Positions 12,162 through 22,795 of a stretch of DNA of 64,000 nt are shown here, piece after piece (within the stretch, counting starts at the first letter, position 1; every line of letters begins with the position of its first letter). The stretch spans positions 248,001-312,000 of the forward strand of contig JAUIRK010000046.1 of assembly GCA_030549495.1 (NCBI GenBank), read 5' to 3'. Below the pieces are notes generated by a model, which did no database searches, was not told the DNA's origin, and saw only the letters and a list, made by a program, of their open reading frames with translations. Made by a program: the position numbers and the translations under genes. This DNA comes from Nectonema munidae (Eukaryota; Nematomorpha; Nectonematoida; Nectonematidae).

Positions 12162-13334
12162 ATGGAGCTTAAAAAAGAAAATTCATCACTATATTCATTT
12201 GGATCTTTTTCAAGCACAGAAAATTATGGAGAAACTACTAAATTTTATGTAGAAAGCTTAAGCAGACTAAGTAATGTTTTGCATAAAGTCATTATCCCAT
12301 CTTAATTGTATTTTATCTATTGGAAGGAGAACAAAATCTGGCAATTGAGGATCTAAAGCCTATTCTTAGCGAACAAAAGCTTCATGAAAAATCAAGTGAA
12401 ATATTTTTTGTCCTTTCTTTCTAGTATGATTGCAATATATATATTTAGTCAGAACTTCTCATCAATTAAACTTAGACATGGAATTAAGTTTTATGATAAA
12501 CGATACTCTAAAACGTCACATGGATGATCAATATGCCAGCTTCAATCCTGATAAATTTAACCTTGAAGAATTTTCAACCAAATTATCGGTGTATTCGTTT
12601 CATTCTCAGAGAATATATTTTACCTATTTCTTTTGACAGAATCAATATATGAATCCTGGTTTCTCAGATAATTTGAAGGTTGATCTTTGGAAACAGTTTA
12701 AAAATCTGTTTAATCATTTGCAACCATACAAAATATATTTTCTTTCATTGTAATTGAATATTTTTAAACCTTTGCTTAATCATTTGTATCTATGTTCGCA
12801 TTTAAGAAAAAGTTCTTTTGATGACATCCGTCCTAAAGAAATTAAAAAAAGGAAAGTTTGTGCTAAGGATAAAGTTGGATTGTTGGTAAAGCCCAAAACT
12901 CTGAGCCAGGAAGATAAGAAAGAGTGTAAATTAAGTGAAATTGAAAAACTTTATAAAAAAATAAAAAATGAAAGTAAGGAACATCCTCTTCCCTTATGGA
13001 GCTTCATTATAAATCAAAACTCTTTTTCTTTATCAGTTAGAAATATGTTTGACTTAACGTGAGTTTTCATTTTTAATTCACTTTAATAATGAAATTCTTA
13101 TATATACTGTTGTTCTGCAGATTTTTACTTGCAAATGGAAGATGTCTCATAAAAGAGGATTCTTCTCCACTTCTTTTTGCAAACAAAAGCAACCAAGTTG
13201 AAAATGAGGAAAATATTAAGTCTTCAATTATACAAATGGATTATAAAAAATGGCAAAAAATTGTCCAAGAATTGAAAAAGTCTTCCTTTCCAGAAATTAG
13301 CCTAGCTAGTTGTTCTCGTGATTCATCCCAATAA
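12162..13334 (+). CDS. Nse4: NSE4, kleisin subunit of the SMC5/6 complex
   Basis: Six exons join in frame: 12,162-12,270, 12,327-12,395, 12,449-12,588, 12,640-12,749, 12,807-13,058 and 13,121-13,334, giving 297 codons plus stop with GT-AG introns of 48-62 bp. The C-terminal domain is clearly Nse4_C: PLPLWSFIINQNSFSLSVRN, then FLLANGRC, and QMDYKKWQKIV near the end. The RTSHQLNLD segment early in the protein matches the helix that binds the SMC neck. The kleisin bridges SMC5 and SMC6 heads in nuclear DNA repair and replication. The ATG at 12,162 is preceded by an intron acceptor, so a 5' UTR exon probably lies upstream. Human NSE4A is longer (385 residues); the extra length there is mainly N-terminal. 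AATAAA at 13,330-13,335 overlaps the stop codon. The weakest join is the exon 2 donor (GTGAAA). It lies outside the palindrome and is single-copy here. Confidence 0.85.
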
Positions 13335-13499
13335 ATTAGCATTGCGTTTTATTCCAGAGATTGTACGATTACTTTATCCGAATCTCGATTAAACAATCAT
13401 AGTATATAGGCTCAATTATAAACGTGACTCTGTAAAAGTCATTTTTTTATCCCCTCTTTCAACGTTTTATTCTGCACACACAAAAAACTTTATCACATT

Positions 13500-13950
13500 T
13501 TCACCTACTTCAGTAGTTCCCAAACTTTTTCTGATCGTTACCCACTTTCTATACATGATTCTTGTCTATGGCCCCCACAACAATCATAGTCGGTGAATAC
13601 CGTGACTGTCTACTAGTATCTAACAATTATAATCATTAGATTAATTAAAAAGGGCATTTTGCTAAAAGGTGTTTCAAGAATAAGCAAAAAAGAAGGAAAC
13701 AGAAAATCCACTGGATGGAAAAAGTTTATTAATCCTACACTCTGTGATTTAATCTTTGAATCTTACAAATTTGATAACATTGTAACAATTAAGTGCTCTA
13801 GTTTGGAGACAATTCTACACAGTGTGAAGGGTGATGTTGCAGATTATCGACAAGCTTCTTGATTCTTGGTTTTGTTTCACTTAAAGCACAACGTAGGTCA
13901 TGCGTATGTTTTATTTATGCATAGCCCATAGTTTGGGAACCAATGGACTC
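13500..13950. repeat. possible hAT-like short element
   Basis: CAGTAGTTCCCAAACTTTTT near 13,511 and the inverse-like AGTTTGGGAACCAATGG near 13,930 form imperfect terminal inverted repeats about 430 bp apart, a layout known from hAT-like elements. I could not find a clean 8-bp target duplication. A 67-codon frame inside (13,659-13,862) has no motif I recognise. Confidence 0.35.
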
Positions 13951-14381
13951 TACTTGAATAGAACTTGGACGTGTTTCTTAGCACGGAACATCTTGGCATT
14001 GGATTCTAGTGCTTTGATACAAACAAAATGCACACTTTAACCTAGCATATGCCTTGCGCCAGGAGTGCAGGACAGGTTGCCATTTAAATCACTGATGCAT
14101 CATGTGTTGTTCGTGAACATGATTCAAACATTTTTTCCAAAAACAATTTCTATTTGCTCTATCTACATAAACATAGTCTTGGTTGAGTCCAATCTTTTTT
14201 GAAACTGCGGTTTTGCCTTTTTCTGTCAATTTGATGCAGATAGGGGTGGGCAACAAATTTCAGCTGAGAACTCTAAATAAAGTTTAGCTCGTTGCATTGA
14301 TATGGATGAAAATTTGAAAGCATATTCCTAAATTGTAAATACACTTTGCTAAAAAAATTAATTTAATTGATTGATTATGCG
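13951..14381. other. no feature seen; outside edge of palindrome
   Basis: No second copy of this stretch occurs beside the right arm, so the inverted repeat ends at about 14,382. No gene or element is supported. Confidence 0.4.
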
Positions 14382-14639
14382 TGCTTATTCTTATAATTTT
14401 GTCGCTGCTATTTAACAAATATGAAAAATGGCTGAAAAGTCGAATTCGAATCTGACATAAGTAGCACGTTTTCAGTTGAAGTTTGCAAAAATACTCTGCA
14501 AGGATATTTTTCAAAATTCCAAAATGATACGCATGCCACATAGAAATATATGATGTCCTGCTTGGACAGGAGTGAGTAGTTGGAATCAGCCAAATGTTAG
14601 TGGACTGGGATGATGCTTCATGTTGGCGGTTCAACTCTT

Positions 14640-15110
14640 ACTTTATATCAGGGGCGCACATCCTCAAAATTAGGGCGAAGAGAGCAAACGTTTTTTTTAA
14701 ATCATTTTTAAAACTTATTATAAAGGAATTTTGTCCAATGGTCACACTACTTTACGCTTGCACTCTCAGCTCCCAATCTCACCATAATTGCAAGTAACTA
14801 CGGTGATTTTATCAAGTCGAATTACCTCGTTTTTAATTGTAATTGCATTATACCCTCTGGCTCAACAAGAGAAATGATCTTTCGTGTATGATAGTATCAA
14901 TTCTAAAAAAACTGATAATTATTCATGTCTGCTATTATTTTTGCACACAACTTTTAGAATTGAATACATTCTAGCTTCTTTTTCGTCTCAAATCATCTGA
15001 ATAACGCTTTGTGCTAGAACAATTTTTTTCATATGACCAGGAAGACAAATACTTTGGAGATCTGAAACAGAGGCGCACATCCTTAAAATTATTAGGGGGA
15101 GGGGGCGAAT
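14640..15110. repeat. two copies of a GGCGCACATCC repeat end
   Basis: CAGGGGCGCACATCCTCAAA at 14,649 and CAGAGGCGCACATCCTTAAA at 15,067 share a terminal-looking motif followed by AATTA and G-rich sequence. The first also occurs at the matching place in the right arm (near 60,520); the second starts exactly where the arms stop aligning. They look like ends of hAT-like elements, one of them inserted in the left arm only. Confidence 0.4.
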
Positions 15111-15834
15111 TTTTTTTGTTTCAATTTTCAAAATTAGTGGTCTGGAAATACCACGGGAGACCAAATATTCAAACAATCCTTTAAAATAGAGTGCATACAG
15201 CGCATACATAAAGTCCTAAATTTATAAGACTACTTTATATTTTTTTACAAATTTGGTGAATTTAAATACTATACTTCCAGCGAAAATATTTTAATTAAAT
15301 TTGCAAAATATACACTAGTTTAAAAAATCCAAAATTGTTGGGGGGAGGGGGTGAATAGGCTTTTCATTTGAAAATGAAGTAGTCTACCAGGCACTTTACA
15401 GGAATTGATGAAAGGATATTTGATTCATAGAGAAAACAAATAACTGAAGGTTGGATAGTTTTATATGAGTGAATGTAGTTTGGAGGCAAAGAGTCTACTA
15501 GACACCCTGCGATGTTTATATGAAAAAATGTGATTGATTCAGGGGCAATGGTATAAAACGAAGTTATAATTGTGCAAACAAAAAATTAAGATCGCATTAT
15601 TTCATTTTACTTAGCATCATTCAAAAATAGTTTAAAAGCTAAATTAATACAAGCTACAAAAATCTGCAAAAAGTTAACATTTTGCAATGATTTGCCTTTT
15701 ATAATAACTTTTAAGGAAAAAAGTCTATCAGAAAAAGTTATAGAGCTTCAAAAAACTAAAAAATATTAGAGCATAACTTAAGTTTTTTGAAAACTAATTT
15801 GACGTATCCCCTACAGCATACTCTATGGGTGGCA

Positions 15835-15975
15835 TTGCAGGTTGGTTGACATGATGGACATAACACGGAAGCCTCTGGATTCGATTCCTCATCGATACGA
15901 ATTTGTTCATAGTTTGACAAGCGGTACATCAGTGCCTTGTCAATGAAAATACACCCGCTGCACCTTACCTTTTAC
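15835..15975 (+). repeat. tRNA-derived SINE-like repeat
   Basis: GGCATTGCAGGTTGGTTGAC is followed by CTGGATTCGATTCCTCATCG, a good pol III B-box match, and then by a body ending in CACCCGCTGCACCTTACC. The layout resembles 10,290-10,520. The A box is not convincing, so a tRNA origin is inferred from the B box alone. Confidence 0.4.
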
Positions 15976-16147
15976 TCAAAATTGAAAATTTTGTTACATA
16001 ATTAATGGAACCGTCTGTTCCCAGAATAATTTCAAAATAGGAGGCATAAAGAATTAGAGTTTATTTGATATTTTCAAGTTTTTATAAGCAGGAAAAGCCA
16101 AAGCTTAACTAGCTAACCCTTATAATTAAAAAAGTATTTAAACTGAC

Positions 16148-16438
16148 GGTCGAAAGACATTTCGCCCCATAGACAATTTGCCACCCCCCCCCCCCCCCCG
16201 GACAAATTGTCTCATAGGCTATTTGTTTCATCCATCTTTGCTTATTATGTGCAAAATTATTAAAAAATTTTATATTATTGTTTATTTTGTCTCTATTAAA
16301 TTATTTCAAATTAATCATTTTATCTCTTAATTTTTTTAGAATTGTCCATGAGACAAAATGTTTTATGAAAATAATGGGGCGAATTGTCCATGGGACGAAC
16401 TGTCTTAGGAAAAAAGTGGGGCGAAATGTCCGAGGACC
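16148..16438. mobile_element. 291-bp MITE with ACATTTCGCCCC ends
   Basis: The element begins GGTCGAAAGACATTTCGCCC and ends with the inverse GGGGCGAAATGTCCGAGGACC-type sequence. The flanks AAACTGAC (16,140-16,147) and AAACTAAC (16,439-16,446) form an 8-bp target duplication with one mismatch, as in hAT elements. The C16 tract at 16,184-16,199 lies inside. Similar internal wording (acaatttg, gacaaattgtc) recurs within it. It lies only in the left arm; a short ACATTTCGCCGC echo near 29,171 may be a fragment. Confidence 0.7.
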
Positions 16439-17059
16439 AAACTAACATAAATCAAAGTATACGAGAAAAGAAAATCATTCCGTTTTTTTTGAATATTTGT
16501 CTACAAATAAAATTCTGACAGCTGTCATAAATAGATTAAGTACATTTTTAACAACTGCAACATTTTGTTTCGATATTATATTTTATTATAATAATCAACA
16601 AATTTTCTTAAAAAAAAGATTTAATTAATTATGTACATTGTTACTTATAAAATTTAACAATCGAGCATTATAAAAAATATCTCTGCTCAAATATTAAGCA
16701 AATAGAGTATTCTTGCTTTTAAACTGAATAGATAGTCAAAATATTCATTCCCAAATAACTATTGAAAAAAATTTCTTGACTTGAAAAAATTAAAGTTTTC
16801 AAATGTTACAAAATGTAACAAACGTAGTGATAAAGATTAAGTGACTTTTGTTGAAAAAAAATCTTAGCGCGAGTCTAACAATATTCATTGATATAAAATC
16901 GTAACGATTGAAAACTATTTTAATTTAACTCTAAATGCAAATTAGACAAGTGGTGTAGCCCTAAAAAAGTTGATAGAAGAGGCACAATTTAAAAACAAAA
17001 AACTTGCGTAACATTATTTATACTTTCTTGATCCTTTCATTGGAGAAATTTTCAAAAAC

Positions 17060-17146
17060 TGATATCGCATAAGATGCATGGGGGCACCATGCGGTACATA
17101 GGAGTGTGGGCACGGCCCCTCATGCCCTAGCCTAGCCACGTCACTG
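17060..17146 (-). repeat. hAT-like terminal repeat
   Basis: Read on the minus strand, the sequence starts CAGTGACGTGGCTAGGCTAG and runs into a G-rich stretch, the classical layout of a widespread class of hAT-like ends. The partner end was not resolved. It lies in the left-only block. Confidence 0.4.
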
Positions 17147-17491
17147 GAGAGAAGAGAGCTGGATGAGATAGGAAAGCTTAACAAGAGAAGAGAAGAGGGC
17201 TGAATGAAAAAAGAGAGCTTTAGTGAATGATTGAGTTTTAGCAGAGAAAGCGGAGGAGAAAAACAGAAGAAAGAGAAATAGAATCACTGTGACAGAAGAT
17301 GAGAAAATCTAGCGTATCATCAACATGTGTTTGCTCAAAAATACTATAAAGAGAAGACACTGTGATAAACATTGCTTACTTATTGTGTGCATATTGAGGC
17401 AATGGATTATTATTATATAGCTCTCACGCATCGTCTGTAAAATATGTTCGATAGGAATTTCAGAGCAACTTGGCATTTATAGAAAATTATT

Positions 17492-17509
17492 GGGGGGGGG
17501 GGGGGGGGG
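17492..17509. repeat. G18 homopolymer tract
   Basis: Eighteen consecutive G follow AAAATTATT. A similar context, AAAATTATTGGAGGTAGGGG, occurs at 61,698-61,720, so the tract probably belongs to a dispersed repeat whose G run has expanded. Confidence 0.6.
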
Positions 17510-17585
17510 CAAAGGTTTCCTTAAGTTTCGTTAATTTTTCCGAAAAAAAGTGTAACTATTTTTTTTTAAATAAAAAAAGTATTAA

Positions 17586-19104
17586 GCTGGAATGGGTTCA
17601 AATGAAGGATTGAAATCACAAAAAAAAACTAAAATATTTTAAAATTAAACAAAATTTAACAGAAAGTCAAGATATAAATAAAAAGAAATTTTTTCAACTT
17701 TTAAAACAAATATTGAAATGCTTCATAATTACACTAATATAAAAGAAGTTTTTTTGTTGAAAACTTTGCATATATCTTTCATGTATACGCCTTTAGCATT
17801 TTTCTGACAAAAAACACATTTGCTTTGTTTTCTAGCGCTTTAGTAATGACCGCTCGTTTTTCTGAAGGGAAAAATGAACAGGTTGGTGGGCTGATGACCT
17901 GCCTCGAAAACTCTTCATTGATAAAATAGCAAAAACAATAAAATAGGGGTGGTGTGGGTGCGAGAAAAATAGATGCCAGATGCACTGTTGCGGAGCCTAT
18001 TATAGTTCATGTGTTAGCCCTTCTCTGGGTAGTGTCAGTGGGAATATACAGACTCCTATAACGAAGAGATTGAATTGCAGTATGATTTTTCTTTTCGAAG
18101 AAATCATCTTTGAAGTTTTTGTTACCACAATGTTTCGCTATTTATAGCATCCAAGTTCATATTATTTGAAAGATATTGAAACTTTCCCAACTCTCTATAT
18201 CTCAGTCTACTTGCTGCATTTTAAACATTGAAGTTGGTTAATATAAATCTTCATTTGACAAGGAAGAATAACTGCTAACGATAATAATGACAAGAAAATG
18301 ATAAATTTCTTTATGTTGATGCGCATACTAAATAGTCAAATGAACTATAAAACTTGATTCCATTTTTGGCGGGTTTGTTTGAGTTATATTGGCTCAAGTG
18401 ACTTCTTCCTTAAAATCTGCTGATACTTTGAAATAAAAAATTTTAATTTGTAGAATTTTGAATTTTATTTTTAAAAATTAATGAATACTTTATCATTTTA
18501 AAAAGTTAAATAGAATGGACATTTTAATTTCAACCTTGAAAAAATGAATATTGTTTTACAACAATTCTTTAGTTATATCATATAGCAGATATGATCTCTT
18601 GATTTTTCCACACTTATTCAACTTGATAAAAACTTTCAATTGATAAATAAATACTTTTTTAAAAAAGTACAAAATTTAAGAAAACTGGAAGTTGAGACTA
18701 AAAACCGGCATCGTTGTATTTTGAAGGATAAAAAGATGCAAATTATGTATAAATCATTCCACCATAATCTACTACGAGAACCTTGCATTTTTTGATTAAA
18801 ATTTTTAATAAAGTTATTAATATTTAAAAAAATAAAAGTATTTTTTTTTAATTTGAAAAACTTTTATTAAAATATGATATATTCTTGATCATTTAGTCTA
18901 AATATTGGAAAATGTATATTTTCAGAAATTGGTACTTTTTCTATTTCTTGGCTCCTGCAACTCAAAAGAAGTGAATCAAGTTGCCTGCAATCATTTCAAA
19001 ACTAAACACATGAAAAGTTCTTCATGTTTTATTTAAATTGCAGGAGCAATTTCTCAAATAAATTAATCTTCTTAATGATAACAAAATTTCTAAAAAGATT
19101 TAGT
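17586..19104. other. arm sequence without supported gene
   Basis: It aligns with 56,960-58,509 of the right arm. The 68-codon frame at 17,779-17,985 (minus) is repeated at 58,066-58,272 (plus) with few changes, but it has no domain I recognise and no splice context. The rest is AT-rich. Confidence 0.4.
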
Positions 19105-20714
19105 TTAAACTAAAAGATTATTATTTGTAAATTTCTTTCATTTTCGTTTGGAGATTTCGGTATATTCAAAATATACCGAAGCTTTTCCATCGTTGTTTCC
19201 CAATTTCGGTTGATTTTTTCATCCGTTAATTCTTTTTTGAGTAAAGAAAACTCTTTTTAACCTGTAAAATAAAATTTAAGAAAAAAATGTGATATTATGT
19301 ATATAAGACCGTTTCAGTATTTTCGATAAAAGGGAAAACTTCTATAACTGCTCGTAATCCAACAGGTAGATTTCTCATTTTTATTCTTCTTTCAGATAAA
19401 CTAACTTTTTGTGCTAAATATATTGCTGAAAATTCTCTATTTTGATCACTTTTTTTTATTTCTTCACATTAAAATTGATGAGCTTCTGAGGAGGACATTC
19501 CAGTTTCACTCTCTTCTACAAAAATTTTTAAAAAGAAAACAAATATAAAAAATGTATAAGGCACCATTATTTTAATTTCTGTAAAATATTCAAAACCAAG
19601 TTCAATATCCAGTCGCGTAATGAGAAATTTTTTGCAGGGGAGGCGTGGGGTATATATAAAAAACTCTATAAAATTCCTATACCGAAAAGTGTTTTTAAAC
19701 TCTAAAAACTACTCTATATTGAGGCAAGACCGCAGTTAGTTTAAATATTGATTAAATTAAAAAGAAAAAACCAAAAATTCTGTAATAATCTAAAAAGATA
19801 AGAATAATTTTTCATTGTCAGTGCTGGTGTATTATTCTCCTCCTAGATCTGTCATTGCCCATATATATTATTTTAAACTTAATACAATATATTTTTAAAA
19901 TTTTAATTTAAGATTTTTCATATTAACATAAATTTTTTATATAATTTACTAAAATTTTTTATATAATTTACTAATCTAACAAAATGCAAAATAGTCAAAA
20001 ATTTTAAAGCATAAAAATGAGGAACTGAAATATTCAAAGAAAATATAAAAGCTTATCACTTTTGTTAATAAAATAAAAGATAATTTTATTCTATAAAAGA
20101 GAAGTTGGGTAATTATACATCACAGAATTATTGTGCACAAATAAAGTTTTAACTAAATAAATAAAAAAAATTTTTAAAAGTTTTTATTGAAAGATTATTA
20201 TTTAGTTTTTGCGTAAAACAATAACGAACACAAAATTCAAAAAATAAGACAGAAAAAACTTGTAAAATTGAGTTGAATTTTTGTAAAATACCCTCTTGAA
20301 AAAAAAGAAGTTGAGTGAAATTATAGCTGGAAAAAAGTAGGAGATCAAATGAAACGAGAAGGCTTTTTGAAAATGAGAATGTAGCAAGTGAAAAGAGATG
20401 TGTGATGGAGGGAGAAACAAAATAATCAAAACAGATGTGAAAATCGATGACAAATGTTAATTCATACATATGCATAGTGTAAGAATACACTGTGCATATA
20501 CACATCTCTATGCCGAAAGAAAGAAGCTTTCTTGCGACTTTGAGTCGATAAGCTTCTCGTTTCTCATAGATTATCTTCAAAGTGTAAACACGCGTTGTCT
20601 AAACATAAGAGAAAGAGGACTCAAAAACACTGAAAATGACGTAGTGTTTAGAAATTAAACTCATAAACACCTTAAAACATGTCTAAACTCTAAACGCACT
20701 TTTTACAGTGTACC
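19105..20714. mobile_element. left-arm-only insertion of about 1.6 kb
   Basis: The right arm reads through directly from the GATTTAGTTT side to the CTTTGTAACATCG side (near 56,937-56,970), whereas the left arm has about 1.6 kb between them. The insert contains a small palindrome, TTCGGTATATTCAAAATATA followed by CCGAA (near 19,157), and open frames of up to 143 codons near 20,149-20,580 without motifs. One end shows ACAGTGTA, but I found no clear inverted partner. It is either a transposon or a deletion in the other arm. Confidence 0.5.
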
Positions 20715-21283
20715 TTTGTAACATCGATTTAATTGCGAAACAAAAATTAATGGATATAATTCAAACCACAAAAAGTATTTAATACTACTCAAAGAAAATG
20801 ATTAGAAATTTGGTACTAATATATCTTATCAAAAAAGGGTAATTTTTACACAAATGTCTCCCTATTTGTTTATATCAAAATGAAAGTGTCTCCCTTTTGA
20901 TATATAATATCAAACAAAACAAAGGATACGCGACGGTAAAAATTTCGTTCATAGTGATTAAAATTTAAGAGGGGTTGTTCAACATCTTTATACGTTTATG
21001 CTTCTGGTAGATAGTGTTGAGGTTTTAGTAGATATATATATATATTATTATTTAATTTTATGTTGTTCTATGGTCTTCATGTAAACACTTACATGTATCT
21101 TTGCCTTTTATTCTTTATAATATAAGCTTTACCCGCATACTACCCTTTAAAAAATTAGACAAGGCATCTTTGTGTGAAATTTCACCCATTGGGCTTTGAA
21201 CATATAACATTTTTAGTTGTCAATAATTTGTTAATATGATCATTTTAATGATTTTTTTTGCACAAAAATAAGCCATTTTTCTG

Positions 21284-22660
21284 TTAACCAGTGGCTTTGA
21301 CATCTTTGCATCTTGAATAAATTTTTCTCTCCTTGTTAATACAAAATCCACAGCGAGATCTTTTTGACATTTTTCTTTTTGATGGACCTATAAGACTGCA
21401 TACTTCATTGTTAGATTTTTGAACCTTAAGAATTAAGGAAAGTGATGAAGGGGTTCTAGGAAGATATTTTCTTCTTAGTATTTCACTATTAACAAAATTA
21501 GATGCAAGTTGTTGGAGATGCAATTGCCTTCTAAACAGCTTACTTTACTCCAAACGAAGTTCATTCCTGTCCATAATACGAACGCATTCAAACATGAAAT
21601 ATCGATCATGTTGCAAAATAGAGCAAGGGGCGAGCGGTTTATTTTTCGTTTTACACGACACCTTTCAATCATTTGTTCCATAATATCAACGCCAGATTTA
21701 TTATTATTATAAAATGAAATCACTTCTGGAGGTTTTTTTGACTAGAAGAAACACTTTTATTACGATGAAGTGTACTCAAAACTGAACAACTCTTTATTTT
21801 TTTGGTATCTATTGTACAAAAGTAACTTCACTTTTCAACAACGAAGTTCTTTTTTATAAATATTTGCAATAAATTTTTTCTTCCATAATAGTTGCGCACC
21901 ACAGTTCTGCTTTTGAAGTCTTTTATTAAGTCCAAAAAACTCTTTGGCCTTGATTTTTTTCTCGCTAAAAATTCGGTTTTTTTCATTGTATACTTGAAAA
22001 TTCCAAGCATAATTACTTTGACTGTCGCATAAAATCCAAATTTTTATGCCCTATTTTGCAGGCTTTAACGGTATATATTGTTTCATTGGACAACGACTTC
22101 TGAAAGCTGGCAAATGTCCATCAATTGTTACTGTTTCTCCAGGAAATTATGAATATTGTAAATTATCAATCCAACAAATTTCTGATACGAGCTAATTTAT
22201 CCTTATCTTTTTTTTCACTTCTATCTTTCTTATCATCAAATCAATAAACTCTTATAATTTTAGAAAAAAAGTTTTTAGACTTCGTCTATCTAAAAACAGG
22301 TCTACCCATTTTTTCCACAAATAAGAATTCCAACGATTGCTTGAGGAGTAAGTTCATCAATATTATTTCAATTATCACCAAACAATTCTTTGCCTTCGAT
22401 ATTTGTATAATGAATAACTTTTCTTATCAAGGAATCATTGAAACGCAAATCAAAAACATCCATGTTAGCGCTTATACAAGAAGCAACAAATTTTGTGATC
22501 AAGTCCAAAGCAAACAATTTTCCTTTGAAAAAACATCTTGCAAATTATATCATTACCAAGTTCATCATCACTAGTTTCTTCATCACTCAATTTTCCTATC
22601 ATACTTCCAATTGCATCTTCTTCATCGCTATAAATTTTTGAATGAAGGAAAGGAAGAATA
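21284..22660 (-). pseudogene. piggyBac-like transposase, left-arm copy (broken)
   Basis: Read on the minus strand, it parallels the right-arm copy at 55,000-56,373. Recognisable pieces are the KFIRRIVQYT-like N-terminal region, FLARKKSRPKSFLDLIKDF (near 21,900), YNNNKSGVDIMEQMIERC (near 21,690), the helix with LALFCNMIDISCLNAFVLW, and a C-terminal Cys/Arg-rich tail (RSRCGFCINKERKIYSRCKD). Compared with the right copy, the start codon is missing through a short deletion between ATTCAAAAA repeats, and a one-base difference after FVWSK shifts the frame. It is a dead copy inherited in both arms. Confidence 0.75.
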
Positions 22661-22795
22661 AAAGTAATTCAAGATATTGTACAATGCAAAATACTTTTCA
22701 AAATATAGATCTAATTATATTTCTAATAATATAAAAGCAAAAATAAAATAATATATAAGTTTATTTATATTTTATATGTATATAATATTAAAACT

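Larger units (their letters stand above)
15070..17585. other. left-arm block with no match in the right arm
   Basis: Alignment with the right arm is lost at about 15,070 (right 60,108) and resumes at about 17,586 (right 58,509). The block carries a SINE-like repeat, a 291-bp MITE, a C16 and a G18 tract and a hAT-like end at 17,146, so nested insertions explain much of it. No gene was seen. Confidence 0.6.

Noticed and set aside
14284-14634. 116-codon frame repeated at 60,538-60,783
   Set aside because: Conservation between arms is explained by the palindrome, two different frames are equally conserved, and neither has a known motif or splice context.
17779-17985. 68-codon frame mirrored at 58,066-58,272
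   Set aside because: No domain, signal peptide or splice sites; shared only because the arms are copies.
20149-20580. 143-codon frame with long hydrophobic stretches
   Set aside because: Phe/Ser/Leu-rich translation of T-rich DNA inside a left-only insertion; no family motif.
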